A stretch of DNA of 64,000 nucleotides from Salminus brasiliensis (GCF_030463535.1 NC_132893.1:10325771-10389770); one strand, 5' to 3'. Shown: positions 23,219 through 37,823, counted from the first letter of the stretch. The notes: generated from the sequence alone by a model not told the origin. A program made the numbers and translations.

Positions 23219-23707
23219 AGACACAACCACAATAATAGTGATAAAAAGCCTGTAATCAGAGCAGGACAGAACAGTGGTGAAATGTAATCAGAGCAGGACA
23301 GAACACAGAACTGGAGAGTTCTCTGAAAGCTGGTGTTAAAGAGAGAAGTTTTTCATCTAGATTTAAAGACTGAGAGTGTGTCTGATTCCCGGATATTAAC
23401 AGGGAGCTTGTTCCAAAGTTGGGGGCTTTGTAAAAGAACGCTCTTCCTCCTGCACTGTTTTTTCTAATACGTGGGACTGATAATAGGCCAGCATCTTGCG
23501 AGCGAAGTGTACGTGGAGGGCTGTAAGGTGTAAGAAGTTCCTCCAGATAATGTGGGGTTTAGAAGTATTTTATGATCTGTACTGAATTTAACAGGTAACC
23601 AGTGTAAGGATGAAAGAATTGGACTAATATGATCAGATTTCCTAGCTCAAGTTCGTACCCTGGCAGCAGCATTCTGAACAAGCTGGAGCTTATGAAGAGA
23701 TTTACCT
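23219..23707 (-). mobile_element. LINE RT tail, unit 2 module C
   Basis: Copy of 7030-7518. Confidence 0.85.
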
Positions 23708-23932
23708 GAACTTCCTGCAGAAATGTTCTGTGAGTGGTAAGCCTGAAACATCCACTGTTAGAATTGTGTCCCTACTGACGGATAGGGGAACTGAAATTTA
23801 AGTGTTTCTTTGCTGCTTTGGACATCTTCGTCCTTTGAGTCCGGATCACGTCAAAAAGTCAATGGTCTAAAACAAATATGAAACTTAAAATATCAAAAGG
23901 GATCCGGGTTAAAGTAACCTCAAGGTCTAAGA

Positions 23933-25126
23933 ATATGGCGACCCGTAATTCCTAAGACAAGCGGTCTAATTAATTTACTTAAGGTCACCTCAGGTACAGA
24001 GTCTCAGAGTCAGTAGAGCGCCTGAATTGACTCAGAATCACTCATTGGGATGACGGCGGCCGCCTCTGTCAGTTTCTGATCCTGTCTCTGAAAACTCTGG
24101 ACCCAGAGGAATATTGGGATCTCGGTGGAACCTCCAAAACTGTGATAGTGGGATTTGCTTCTCTGCGCATTGTTTCAAAGTAACAAAACGTACAAGACAA
24201 GAACACCAGATTCACCATTTGACATTTTTTGACTGATGGAATTTGGCTTCCCTCTGTAACCCAGCTGTGCTGTGAACACACGTGCCTGGAGCGGTGGGCA
24301 AAAGTACGTAAAGGTCTTGCTCAAGACCTGTACTGCTACAGGGTCTGTAATGAACCACAGAGCTTTAGAGAGATTCAGCTAAATCAACATTCTGGGTTGA
24401 GGCTATGAAAGAGGAGAGGACTTCCCTCATTGAATATGACACATTTACTCTGACCCCTCTCCCAGAAGCTGAGCATGCAGTGAGGGGAAGGAGGGTCTAA
24501 GATTAAAAACTGTAGATGGAGCAGAAACGTTCTCTAGATGAAAATGGCTTTACACTGAAATCAGGAGGATAACACTGATAATCTGGGTCCATGATCATTT
24601 ACCAGTTTTCCTACTCTTAGGATGGAGGCAGCAGCAGCACAATCCCTGAATATCATTAAGAGCAGTAGTATTGAATGATGGTGTAGCAAAAGAATTTATA
24701 TCAATTCTAATAAGATTTTTAAGGCAGATTTTCTGAAGCTCCAGTTATAAACCATGTGGAGGACAGACAGTCTCCATACTGCAGGGTTAGTCTGAGACAC
24801 TATGAGGGACACTGATTTATTACTGTTTAAAACAAGCAGAGAAATGACAGAATAAATGATGATTAAATCCAGTAAATCATGTAAATCACTCACCTGCCCA
24901 CTGTCCAGCTCACTAACCTGAACGCCGGTCGGAGGGCCGGTCGCTCGACGCTCTGTGAAGAATCACAGCTCGAGCTTCTAAAGCAGAACCGCGTCCAAAC
25001 ACGCGCGCAAACATACCGGAGATCACGTGAACGCCGGAAGTGACGCTTCGTTACGCAATCACGTTTCAAGGCGCGTCAGTTCCCCGGTCCCGCTGCAGAC
25101 CCGAGCAACGAGCTAGCAGTGTGAAG
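23933..25126. repeat. Module D of unit 2
   Basis: Copy of 7744-8937, same landmarks. Header 23933-24156; CpG block 24894-25124. Confidence 0.85.
24894..25124 (-). promoter_or_regulatory. CpG-rich block facing left, unit 2
   Basis: Copy of 8705-8935, including E-box and donor. Confidence 0.55.
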
Positions 25127-25458
25127 CTAGCAACACTTGGACAGAGTAGCGAACGAAATCCTGTCAAAATAAAAGTCCCTCCTAAACCTGAATACAAATA
25201 TTTCTGACTCTCTAAACTGAAAATGATAAACTAGTTTAAGAAAACAGTGTTTACAACTATTTAAAAGATTATTAAAAGTAACTCTAATTAATAACTGTAA
25301 ATAATAACAGATATAAAGGAAAATTGCTTCTATACTGAGTGTTGCTGGGAATAGTTTTTCTTTCTCTGGCATTTTATTAATATAATCTTAATCAGGAAAC
25401 ATAAATCTTTAATAAAAGTGGCATTATGAAGGAAAATATACAGCTTTAGACACTGGCA

Positions 25459-26379
25459 CCATGTTTATCCCGCAATGACAAAGTGAAAACAGAGTTTTCT
25501 AATAAATTTCTGCAAATTTATTTAAAAAAAGAAAAACTAAAATGTTGCAGTGACATAAGTATTCAGACCCTTTACTTAGTACTTAGGTGAAGCACCTTTG
25601 GCAGTGATTACAGCCTCCAGTCTTCTTGGGTATGATGCCGCAAGGTTTGCTCACCTGGATTTGGGGATTTTCGGCCTTTCTTCTCTGCAGATCCTCTCCG
25701 TAAGGTTGGATGAGGGCGTCGGTGGACAGCTATTCTCAGGGCTCTTCAAAGATTTTAATAAGGTGTAAAGCAGGGCTCTAGTTGTCCACTCAGGAGCATT
25801 CACAGGGTCGTCTCTAAGCCACTCCTGTGTTGTGTTGAGTCACTGTCTCGTTGGAAGGTGATCCTTTGCCCCGTCTGAGGTCCTGAGTGCTCTGGACCAG
25901 GTTTCCTTTAAGAATATATCTGTACTCCATTCAGCTTTCCCTCAACCATGACCCAGTCTCCCTGTCTCAGACCCTGAAAAATACCCCCACAGCCTGAAGC
26001 TTCACTGAAAGAATGGTGTTGGGCAGGTGAGGAGCAGGAACTGGTTTCCACCAGACATGACTCTTAGAACTGAGGCCAAAAAGTTCAATCCTGGTTGCAT
26101 CAGACCAGAGAACCTTGTTTCTTATAGTCTGAGGGTCCTTTAGGGGCTCTCCTGTATCTGACCACTCTGCCATAAAGCCCAGATTGGTGGAGAGCTGCAG
26201 TGATGGTTGCGCTTCTGGACGTTTCTGTAAACTGGATCTTTTTGAACCAGAGTGACCGTTTGGGTTCTTGGTCACCTCTCTTACCAAGGCCCTTCTCCCC
26301 TGATTACTTAGTTTGGTGGGAGGTCAGCGCTAGGAAAAGTGCTGCTTATTCCAGACTCCTTCATTTAAGAGTTGTGTGA
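25459..26379 (-). mobile_element. Tc1 transposase relic, unit 2
   Basis: Copy of 9270-10190, open stretch 25967-26287. Confidence 0.88.
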
Positions 26380-26565
26380 TAATTATTCAAGCTTATTTAA
26401 CTTTAAATATCTAATCTACTGAGAATGAGGCCACAGTGTGGGAGTTCACTTCATTTGACAGTAATGGACCCAAAAGAGGAAAAGACAGACACAGATCAGA
26501 TTTCATTTGAAGGATTAACTAAAAATATTTTATGTACACAAATAAAATATTCATCAAATAACTCC

Positions 26566-26960
26566 TCACATTCTTTCAATCTTTTTTAAACAAGGACAGA
26601 AGTGTTCATGTTGAGCCTCCTCTCGTTGAGCTCTGGCAGCTTCCTCTCTCAGAAACTCCAGCACCTCTGCAGAGTCAGTACGCCTTCTCCTTTTAGCTGC
26701 TGGACTTCCTGAGGGGGGACAGGAGGCACTCCTGCTGGTGGAGGGGACTGACTGGCTCACAGGGTCGGACTTGGCACAGGAGGGCGCGTCATCTTCCCCT
26801 TTGTAGGCCCCCTCTGTGTCTGAGCCTTTACTGGTTGAGGCCACTGAAGGTTTGCCTCCCAGGATGGCATGCACTGCCCCAAACCAGCGCCATGTGGCTG
26901 CTGTGGCCTCACCCTGCTCAGTGTCCATCCCTGTAGGGGGACGTCTTAGCTCCTAAAAGA
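26566..26960 (-). pseudogene. Myb/SANT-like terminal exon, unit 2
   Basis: Copy of 10377-10771, 120-codon frame intact and identical by eye. Confidence 0.7.
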
Positions 26961-28043
26961 CATACATGTGATGGTACAGTGTTGTCCCTATTAGCTGCCT
27001 TATGAGGGGTTCAGTGTCCTCATCTGTCCCCAAGTAAAAATATATATAATGAGAACAGCTTGTTAGAAATAGGGTGATTAATAAAGCTGAACTGAACAGA
27101 CAGTGCTTGCGGTTGTTCACTGAATAAAGATCATTTCAGCTCAGTTCCAGTAAATAAGCCAGGTGTAGAGAAGCAGGGGAGCGGGTTCGTCTCTCTAAAC
27201 TCTACATTTCTAGGACTGCTTTACTGCTCATTGGATCAGATCAGTAATATTAGTGAATCTGAGCGTTTAGGACTTGTGTGCTGCTTCCATCTTTAACACT
27301 CTTCCTGGGTGGGATCCTCTCATGTCTTCTTTTGTCTCCTCCGGTTTTTGGACAGGCGGCATGATGGAGCCACAAACCCAGTTTCCGGGTCCCGGAGGAG
27401 AGGAGGAGGATCAGTAGGAAAAAGCAGTAAATTTGGGGGTTTCTGGAAGCAGCCCGAGGCTTTTTAACACAGTTAAGGTCAAAGTGCTTCTCAGCTCCTC
27501 AGCTCTACTGCGCCACCTGCTGTTGTAATAAAACACTACACCTCCATCGCCTGATTCACTTGTGTTCATCAGCTTCGTCCAGACTGAGACGGGAGCTCCA
27601 TACAGTGATGTCTGCCTGCGTTTCTTCTCTTCACTGAATGTCATTTTATCTCCATTTAACTGCATGTATTTGATCTGAGTGTGTAACTGCTTTGTTCTCC
27701 TCGTAAATAAAAATAGTCACGTTTGATAATATTTGATGATGTGAAAAACCCCCCTGTTTAATCTGCATGTAGACTGAACATCTGCTGAACACAGAAATAA
27801 ACAGAAACACTTCAGTGTTTTATTAGAGCTCATTTCACATCGTCTCCAGTTAAAAACCCTCCAATACGGAGGAGCTTTATCAAGCACTTTTATTCTCTTT
27901 AGTCGGTTTGGAAACAACACCTGACCTTCAGAGAGAAACTGCTGCATGTTTTGTTGTGTTTTTAAATGAAAGTCCAGCAGATTCACACAGTTTCTACATT
28001 TCTATTTCATTTCAGTTCATATTTCAGTTCATATTCAGCTCTT

Positions 28044-28194
28044 TGCTCCCGGGAAAGTGACGCGCCTTGGACGTCATTACGTTCAGTGACGTGCGAAGCG
28101 TCACTTCGGGCGATCACGTGATCTCCGGTATTTTGAGCGAGACTCTGAACCGCTGTTTGGATTCGGTTCTTCTTTAGAAGCTCGACTCGTAACA
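28044..28194 (+). promoter_or_regulatory. CpG-rich block facing right, unit 2
   Basis: Copy of 11855-12005. Confidence 0.6.
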
Positions 28195-28223
28195 ACCTGA
28201 TTAAATCAACATTAGCGCTTCGT

Positions 28224-30004
28224 GTTTCCCGCATTAAGTTTGGGCTTTTAAATGTAGGATCTCTAGAAGCTAAAGCAGTCCCTGTCCCTGAGATTATTAC
28301 TGAAAACCTCCTCAGTTCACTGTGTCTTTGTGAAACGGGGGTTAAACCTAATGAATCATTGCTTTGAATGAATCGACTCCCCCAGGCTTGAACTCCTGCA
28401 GTTCTCCTCGCAGGTCTGGTCACAGCAGTGGAGTAGCCTCGGTCTCTGATCCAGTTCTGGACATAAACCCAAAACTCAGGTTCTGAAGTGAAATCGTTTC
28501 TAGTGCTGAGTCTGAAAGTGGCAGACTCTTCCCCGGCTTCTAAAAAGCAGCTCTCTCTTCTGTTTATTACAGTCTGTCGTCCTCCTGGACTTTATACACA
28601 TTCACTGAGTGAATTTGCTGACTTCTTATCAGAGGGAGCTTTCTCCACTGATAAGACTTTAAATGTTGGAGATTTCAATATTCACTTGGAGACTCAGGAC
28701 CCCTCAGAACTGGTTTAATCAATCTTAGAAGTCCAACTCCGAGATGCAACCATACACACCTAGTTCTGACCCTGGGTATTGAGACAGTCAGCATAGTCAG
28801 CATCTCTCAGCCTGACTCCATCTCTGACCACTACCTAACCATGTAGTCTTAAACCAGGAGATCCCCCTGCAGCCTCGCTTTATGAGCAAGCGTACCATAG
28901 CAACCTCTACAGCTACTGTCTTTATCAATAACCCTCCAGATTTAACCATCTCCTGCCCATCTCCTCCTCTAGATCCTGAGCATGACACAGATGATCTGCT
29001 GTCTGTGCTCCGCTCTGATCTTGACCATGTTGCATTAATTAGGAAAAGGTCAGTGTCTTGGTATGATGACCGTCTGCGTCCTCTAAAACAAAGAACTCGT
29101 ATTTACTCTTTATTTGCTGCAGCTGGGCAACATAAACTGTAAACATGGCATTGACTTGACTTTCATTGCCACCCAGCTCTACTTATCCACCTTAATAAAA
29201 TAACAGCCTGTCTGAAAAACAGAGAGAGGTCTTACTTATTGATCCAAACATGCAAATATTGCTGTAGATTTAGACGGATTCTCAGTCTTACCCAGTAGCA
29301 CTGTAAAAAGCCTAGGAGCTGTTTCTGACTCTGTTCTCTCGTTTGATGCACACATCTGTTACATGGTTAAAACTGCCTTCTTCCACCTACGTAATATTGC
29401 TAAACTGGGTAACGTACTCTCCTTACATCACGCAGAGAAGCTGGTGCAGCATTCATAACTTCTAGATTGGATGACTGTAAAGCTCTTCTGGTTGGAAGTT
29501 CATGTAAACCATTAAAAAAAAAGCTCCAACTAGTTCAGAATGCAGCTGCTCGAGAGCTCACTAGCACACTAATCTACTTCCTTTACAGGCCGGACATCAG
29601 TCTGATCTGACCTCTCCTGTAACCTTTTCCTGTGCTCCTCCTAACCCTCTGTGTTTTCCCTCCTTTCTGTTTTCTGTCTCTTTCACATGTACTGAGAAGC
29701 CCGGGGCCAACTGCTCCATCCTGGTACCGCCTGACCTGACCTGGCTCTCCACTGCCCTCCTGCCCGCTGTCCTACTCTGGAGCCTCACATTGACTCATCC
29801 TCACCTCCCTGCATGACTCTGCTTCTGACCGTTTACCTGCATGGACTTTATCTCTCTCACTCACATTCTCATCTTGTTTGTCTTGATGCAAAATTGACCT
29901 TTTTGTTTAGTTATTGTTTTTATTCCTGTTTTGATTTTTATTATGATCCAGTGTCGACTGGAGGAGGATGGGTTCCCCCTTTCAGTCTTGGTTCCTCATC
30001 AGAG
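28224..30004 (+). mobile_element. L2/Rex1-type LINE relic, unit 2
   Basis: Copy of 12035-13815; endonuclease piece 28488-28718. Confidence 0.85.
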
Positions 30005-31015
30005 AGCATCAGCCATGATATCCGTGTGTGTTTCTGTTCTGTACCACAGTGGGAAAGACGTGAGCAGGATTGTGCTTTCCAGGTTAAACTGATGAACTTC
30101 TCCAAAAGCAGACATTCAGAGCTGTGGGAACGTCAGTGTAAATGGACTTGGTCTAAAATGAAGATCCCGATCCTGCTTCTGGACTCACAGCACTGCACAT
30201 TTTAACCTGACCAGCAAACTGATGGACAGTGACTGCTGGCATGTTTCAGGGCTTGTGAATGATAATTGTCGGCTCTTCACACCCAGTTTCTGAAAGTTTC
30301 ACTTGTATCTTTTTCCCCCTGAACCTTTTATTTAAGAAAGGACCGACCGTGTTACTTCTACAATTAAGAGTCACAGAACTGCACCAAAGGTAGCAGGGTA
30401 GGAGGCTGTGGATCATTGAGGCTGGTAAGAGATGCTCATTTAGGTTCATTAGAAAACTCCTTCTACGTTAAACAGCATTAATTACTGCTTTAGTTTATCA
30501 CCTCAACATATAACTTAAAGCCCACTGACAGCCGTAGATTAGCTACAACTGCTTTCTGAAACCTGGGCTGATTTTTTTACAACATTAAAAGTGAACTTCT
30601 GACCCCGTTCATCACACCGTTTATAATATAGTGAAGTTGAGGTCTAGAGCTTTGGGGAGAGAAATAAAGGAACCAGCACAACAGATCTGATCCTCAAGTG
30701 AAATCTTTTATTATTTTCAACACAAACAAACAACGGTCAACATCATAAAACTTCAGCGTGAGAGAAGACCAAAATAAACAGAACCGCACATCCCATCTTA
30801 CTAAATAACCTAGAAAAAGAAAAACACTAAACACAGCGGTCTTACCTCCTCCCTCATAACACAGCAGAAAAGACAAATAATAATAATAAACAAATAAATG
30901 ACCCTCACCCCGACACTGATGTGACCAGAGCTAGACTACTGACCATCACCATATTTATAGGAAAATAACACAATTACCAGCTAATAACACAATTACCAGC
31001 TGGATCAACGTCACC

Positions 31016-31018
<3 letters not shown>

Positions 31019-31100
<82 letters not shown>

Positions 31101-31130
31101 AGGGAGAGAGAGAGGGAGAGAGAGAGAGGA
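31019..31130. repeat. (GA)n microsatellite, unit 2
   Basis: Same tract, shorter pure part and one more GGG interruption than unit 1. Confidence 0.97.
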
Positions 31131-31224
31131 GAAACAAGACACAAACTGGTCACCAGATGGCAGCACTAACTGTTTCAGCCATACAAAACTTGATGAAACA
31201 GATCTTGAAGGAATCTTGAACTTG

Positions 31225-31523
31225 CGGGAGTGGAGATGATAACCCTCTGTGTCCGCTACGTTGGTAGGGCTGGATTTAAGATGGCCAGCGTTAGAGGAGT
31301 CTCCAGACTCGTCTTCCGTTGGTGGAGTCTGGACTGCCTCTACAACAATAGCAGTAAAGCTTGATGACCTCCTTGCAGAGCGCCTGGAGATCTCACTCCT
31401 CCGCGGTCACCAAGTACCTCCAGAGTAAACACAGAGCAACGCAAACGACGATCAGTGAGACAGTACTGTACAATAACACAGGGAGCAGAGAGCACAAGCA
31501 TCACAACAACAGTCTCAGATGAA
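31225..31523 (-). pseudogene. Truncated paralogous coding-like stretch, unit 2
   Basis: Copy of 15042-15340 with the same breakpoint. Confidence 0.5.
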
Positions 31524-31627
31524 GACAGAGCTGATACAGGAGAGAATAAGACACACTCCTGAACTGATTCTTTTTTTAGACAAAAACGATCCTTCCTTTA
31601 GTGAGTACTTGTGAGTATCAGACAATA

Positions 31628-32104
31628 TTAATATCTGATCATCAGACTGCTGCAAAACAATTCCATCATTTGATGATGAAGATATGTCAAGTCTGAAATA
31701 TCCACATCGTACACATCCTCATTTTTCTTACACTGCTGTTGTGATGTTGTGGAAACCATCTGAAGCACTACTGCATTTCCTGACATAGCTGTTTCTAGCC
31801 ACCTGATCTGAGAATGAATTCACAGCAGGGCTTTTCTCAGAGGGCTATTCACCAGTGAAGATTCACATGCAACCATGGTTTCATTTTCCAAAAGGGAATT
31901 GATCATTGTGGATAACCCTTCTTCTGCTTCCTGGGACATGGGACATTGAGCATGATGAGGCCTATCAGCTGTTTTGCTTGCAGCACTTTAACCAGAGATG
32001 CCCCCTTTATTGACCCAATATCATTCATTCTGAGACCAGAAATGTTTTGGAATATCAACAAAAACTGGTAAGTCATTAGTTTCAGTCTCATTATTCTCAC
32101 TTGG
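31628..32104 (-). pseudogene. Decayed coding-like stretch, unit 2
   Basis: Copy of 15445-15921, same frame and stops. Confidence 0.5.
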
Positions 32105-32372
32105 CTACAAACTAAATTTGGATCCCTGAAAAATTCTCTGCTTTAAACAACACTGAGAATCAAAATATTCCAAGACAATATCTTAGTTGTCTTCACTGGG
32201 ATCCAGATTTGTTTTCAATTGGAAAATTCTGTGAGACTGAAATTATTTTAAGGCTTTGGACATCTTCGTCCTTTCAGTCCGGATCACTGCAAAAGGTCAG
32301 TGGTAGAAAAACACATTTGAAAATTAAAATATCAAAAGGGATCCGGGTTAAAGTAACCTGAAGGTCTAAGAA

Positions 32373-34737
32373 TACGGCGTCTCGTCTCCTCCCGTTTGTT
32401 CTAAATTCGTAAGGCAAGCGGTCTAATTAATTTACTTAGTCACCTCGGGTACAGAGTGTCGGAGTCAGTAGAGCGCCTGAATTGACTCAGAATCACTCAT
32501 TGGGATGACGGCGGCCGCCTCTGTCCGTTTCTGATCCTGTCTCTGAAAACTCTGGACCCAGAGGAATATTGGGATCTTGCTGGAACTTAAATAGACAATA
32601 TGGACTCTGAGAATTAATTGGCTGGTTAGCACCCAGTCTGAAATCTATTTCACCATTTAAAATTCTGCAGTCATTTACATTTACTCTCTTACCCTTTGTG
32701 TTTCTTTGGACACTTGTATGAGCTTTTATAACTTCATATTCAGAAATTACCTGTATTTTTACAGTTAGAGATTTAAGTTCATCATAAATACAGAAACACT
32801 CAGCTTCCAGGAGACTCTGTGTGAACCGATTTTATGACCCCCACCAATGTAATAAAGAGACCTACACCCTTGATTTAGTTTCACAGAGAGAGCATCTTAA
32901 AGAAGTTACAGGTCTGTGAGAGCCAGAAATCTTGTTTGTGGGTGACCAAATACTTATTTTCCACCATAATTTACAAATACATTCTTTAAAAATCCTACAA
33001 TGTGATTTCCTGTTTTTTTTTTAATGAAAATTACAGACCTCTCTCATCTTTCTAAGTAAGAGAACTTGCAATCAGTGGCTGACTGAATACTTTTTTGCCA
33101 CACTGTATATTTAACAGCCCAAACACAATGCAGAACTGCTTGTACTGAGGATCTGGGTTAAGGATAATTTACCAGTTTTCCTACACTTAGGATGGCAGCA
33201 GCAGCACAATCCCTGAATATCGTGAAGAGCAGTAGTATTAAATGATGGTGTAGTAAAATAATTTATATCAATTCTAATAAGATTTTTAAAGCAAATTTTC
33301 TGAAGCTCTAATTATAAACCATGTGAAGGACAGAATCTCCATACTGCAGGGTTAGTCTGAGACACTATGAGGGACACTGATTTATTACTTTCCCCACTAT
33401 CCAGCTGCCTAATCTAGGGTCCTGTCTTTTTCCGAGTGGTGTCCAGAAGTGTGTGGCAGTGCTCCTTAAGGGCCTCACTGCATCGGGTAGAGAAAAGTGG
33501 AGAAAGTTGGCAATGTCCAGGACTCCTGGAGGAAGAAAAAAAAAAAACAAAACATTTTAAGGAAAAAGGTGAAGTTGAAGAACTGATAACCTCACGCCAG
33601 TACATTTAGATGAAAAGCAGCTGTGGTGGTGGAGGAGCCCTCTGCTTTTCCAGGCCACGACGACGGCCCCAGGCCCTCTCTGGTGCAGGAGTGGAGACAA
33701 CAACCCTCTGTGTCCGCCATGCCGGTAGTGCTGGATTTAAGATGACCATCGTTGGAGGAGTCACGAACAGACTCCAGCCTCGTCTTCCGTTGGAGTTTGG
33801 ACTGCCTCTACAGCAGCAGCAGTCAAGCTTGATGATCTCCTTGCAGAGCATCTGGAGATCTCGCTCCTCCGCGGTCACCAAGTTACTCCAGAGTAAACAC
33901 AGACAAACGCAAACAACGGTCAGCGAGACAGAGTACCGTACAGTAACACAGGGAGCAGAGAGCACAAGCATCACAACAACTGTCTCAGATAAAGACGACA
34001 GCTGATATTAAAGACTATAAAGTAGGCCCTCAACTGTTCGTGTCAAATCAGTTTTAAAAGCAGATAGAATAGGATAGAATTACTGCGTTTATATGTAAAT
34101 TATTTTAGGCAATCAACATGGTCACAGGTAGACACAGGACATTGAGCATGGTAAGGCCCATCAGCTGTTTTGCTTGCTGGGGGGGGATAAATATATCTCT
34201 ATCTATAGCGGATACCTTTATACTTAATAAAGCGCTACTAATCAAAACTGTAACTATGTATTAATGTCACGTGTATAGTCTAAACTCTTTGGGTATTATA
34301 AACCCCCTTGTCTAAGAACCCTCAAAATGTCTAATTTGAATAGCCCTGAAAAACATTTATTTCCAAAACCTTGCTTCAGAATCTTTCAATTTTCTAAAAA
34401 ATAAGTGGAGATCCCTTTACAAAATTCCCTAGGTTGAACAGTAATGAATAATTAAATGTCCTAAAAACTTCATTTGTAATAAATTTGGATCCCTGAAAAT
34501 AAAACTATTTCAAGACAATATCTTAGAATCTTTCTAGAATCTTAGAATTTAAAACAAATCTGGATCCTGAGAAATTCCCAGTTCAGACCACTGTGAGACT
34601 GAAATGATCTTAAGGCAATGCTTTGGACATCTTCATCCTTTGAGTCCGGATAGCTGCAAAAAGTCAGTGGCCTAAAACGAATGTTAAAATTAAAATATCA
34701 AAAGGGATTCGGGTTAAAGTAACCCGAAGGTCTAAGA
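32373..34737. repeat. Module A of unit 3
   Basis: Copy of 1-2365, unit 1/2 type. Header 32373-32578; minus stretch 33606-33974. Confidence 0.85.
32883..33107. mobile_element. Tc1-type terminal fragment, unit 3 module A
   Basis: Copy of 511-735; no difference noticed. Confidence 0.8.
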
Positions 34738-37247
34738 ATACAGCGTCCGTCTCCTCCTGTTTATTCTAAATTCGTAAGGCCTAATTAATTTACACAGTCA
34801 CCTCGGGTACAGAGTCTCGGAGTCAGTAGAGCGCCTGAATGGACTCAGAATCACTCATTGGGATGACGGCGGCCGCCTCTGTCGGTTTTTGATCCTGTCT
34901 CTGAAAACTCTGGACCCAGAGGAATATTGGGATCTCTGTGGAACCTCCAAAACTGTGGTAGTGGGATTTACTTCTCCGTGCTTAAAGAATCAACTCGATC
35001 AGTCAGTCTTAGGAATGTAGAGAAACACTTTAATCCTGCAGTAAACGTAACGCCGGAGGAAGACTTCAGGACTGCGTCTGAAAAACCTTGCTGTACAGTC
35101 AGTTACACTGAAATCTTGTTCAAAAGGGGCTGGCTAAGACTGCTTAGATTACTTAAAGGGAAAGAGGAAAAACCCTCCTACTTAAAATTGGGTGCAGTGG
35201 TAAATTTAATACTACTTGGCAACCTGTCTTGACTTAAATAGACAATATGGACTGAGGATTAATTGGCTGGTTAGCTCCCAGTCTGAAATCTATTTCACTA
35301 TTTAAAATTCAGAAAGCAGATTTTCCGATGTTATAATTACAAACCATGACAGTCTCAATATTGCAGGATTCATCTGAAATACTATGAGCGACACTGATCT
35401 ATTACTTTTTAATACAAGCAGAAAAGTGACAGAATAAATGTGTGGAATCAAGTAAATCACTCACCTGCCAACTATGCAGTTCTCCAACCTGACAGTGTGA
35501 CTGGGAAGGGTCAGTCAGTCCTGGCCCGGCACCTTCTTGATGTTTCTGGAGAGAACAACGGACCCCATGCGGCTCAGGTGAAGCGTATCTCTGTGTTGGA
35601 GGACCGGACACAGTTAAAAGCTCTGCCAGTTCTCTACGAACTCAGCGCAGACGGACCTGTCCCGCAGCCAGTAGTGGAGCGAAAGGAGCTGAGGAAATGG
35701 CTCTCTCTCACTCGTCTGTAAGTGGGCAGGGAGCCAAAGACTATGACCCTGATGTCTGGCTTTTTCTGAACAGTGTCCAGAAGCGTACGGCAGTGCTTCT
35801 TCAGGGCCACGCTGCATCAGACGGAGAACAATGGTGCCAGAGCCACCTGGTGACGTCCAGGACACTGGCACCTGGAAAACAGGAGACTGTGGCATTACTC
35901 TTTAGGGTAGATACTTTTCAGTGTTTTACAGAAGAATCTCCAACAGTGAGAACACCGCCCTGAGGAGCTGTCCTCGGTGACAGAGCAGGTGAACAGCTGA
36001 AGTTCTCGAACCAGTTAGCAGAGGCCAAAACTGGCTTTGGTGGAAGAGTCCTCTGCTTTTCCCAGCCACGCTGACACTTCCAGGTCCTCTCAGGTGCGGG
36101 AGAAGAGACGACGACGACGCAGACAGAAACGCAAAGGTCAGTGAGAGAGTACTGTACAGTAACAGGGAGCAGAGAGCACAAGCATCACAACAAGCATGGA
36201 GTTCTGGGCATTAGAAATATGACAGCGTTATGGGTGAAGGATGAATAAGTGAGGAAGAATTGAGAACAGACTGATGAATAAAGACTCAAAGCTGATAATT
36301 ACCACTCAAAGCTTCTAGCAAGACACCAGCTTTAACATGCCTCTGACCGTTTCCACTGGTTAAACTATGGGGTTTTAGCGCCCCCACAAGGACGAAAAGA
36401 GGAACAGCAACAGCATCTGAGCAGCAGTTCAATAAACACCAGGACGTTGACTAAGAACACAAATTTAGCACAAATCCACAGAATTACATCATCCATACTA
36501 ACCTTAAACAGCTCAGAAGCGTGAAACGTGAAGAAATAAACCATGAAGATTCAGTAATGCATAGGTAAATACTTAAGCTACATTGCTAAGGAGATAGCTA
36601 GCATAGCAACAGAACTAAGCCATTCCCAAACTAAATGAACAGCAGCTTACTTTGTGTCTCAGACTCTAAATTAAAGGCACCCACAGTCACACCGCTTGAG
36701 CAGTTTCTAAAGTTCAGTCTTCCAGAGGAGCTACAGAGCTCGGTCACACCGGCTCGTTCACCCTGCACACTGCTGCAAGACCACGCTGCTGATTGAATAC
36801 GTGGGACTGATAATAGGCCAGCATCTTGTGAGCGGAGTGTACGTGGAGGGTTGTAAGGTGTAAGAAGTTCCTCCAGATAATGTGGGGTCAGACCATTGAG
36901 AGATTAATATTTTAGAAGTATTTTATGATCTGTACTGAATTTAACAGCTAATTAGTGTAAGGATAAAAGAACTGGACTAATATGATCAGATTTCCTAGCT
37001 CTAGTTCGTACCCTGGCAGCAGCATTCTGAACAAGCTGGAGCTTATGAAGAGATTTACCTGGGTGGTATACATGGAGGAAAAAGAACACTTGCTACCCAC
37101 AGTACAGTCTGGTGTCTGTGTGGCCAGTGCGGAATTAAATGTCCTGAATATTTAGATTCTCAGGGTTGTTTAAACCAGAGAATTTTTCAGGGATCCAAAT
37201 TTATTAAAATTCGAAGTTGCCAAGTCAACTGTGAGACTGAAATGAAG
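34738..37247. repeat. Module B of unit 3
   Basis: Copy of 2366-4875, unit 1/2 type (lacks the 126 bp segment of unit 4). Minus stretch 35918-36181. Confidence 0.85.
36796..37061 (-). mobile_element. LINE RT tail, unit 3 module B
   Basis: Copy of 4424-4689. Confidence 0.82.
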
Positions 37248-37503
37248 AACACGGCGTCCCGTCTCTTCTAAACGTATAAGGCAAGCGGTCTAATTCATTT
37301 ACTTACAGTCACCTCGGGTACAGAGTCTCAGAGTCAGTAGAGCGCCTGAATTGACTCAGAATCACTCATTGGGATGACGGCGGCCGCCTCTGTCGGTTTC
37401 TGATCCTGTCTCTGAAAACTCTGGACCCAGAGGAATATTGAGATCTTGGTGGAACCTCCAAAACTGCGGTAGTGGGATTGATCTGCGCTTAAATAATCAA
37501 CTC

Positions 37504-37823
37504 GGTTGGAGGTTTGGAGTCACAGGTGTACTATACGGATAACGAGGTCAAACAGGTGCCATTAATACAGGTAACAAGTGGAGGACAGAAGAGCTTCAGG
37601 TCAGTGAGAGCCAGAAACCTTGACTAGTCCAGAAAAACTTACCATAATTTACAAATAAATTCTTCATAAATCCTACAATGTGATTTCCTGGATTTTTTTT
37701 ATTTTTTGTTTTGTCTCTCATAGTTGAAATGAACCTATGATAAATTACAGACCTCTCATATCTTTCTAAGTAAGAGAACTTGCACAATCAGTGGCTGACT
37801 AAATACTTTTTTGCCCCACTGTA
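37504..37823. mobile_element. Tc1-type terminus, unit 3 module C
   Basis: Copy of 5132-5451. Confidence 0.82.

Larger units (their letters stand above)
21065..23932. repeat. Module C of unit 2
   Basis: Copy of 4876-7743. Header 21065-21296; Tc1 end 21321-21640; minus stretch 22384-22749, where one substitution changes a Thr to Ser relative to the other units. Confidence 0.85.
16190..32372. repeat. Macrosatellite unit 2
   Basis: Second copy, 16183 bp, almost identical to unit 1. Private differences seen include an A in place of T near 22614 (module C) and an A in place of T near 25793 (Tc1 relic). The GA tract is shorter. It shares a T near 18130 with unit 4 against units 1 and 3, which suggests exchange between copies. 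Confidence 0.97.
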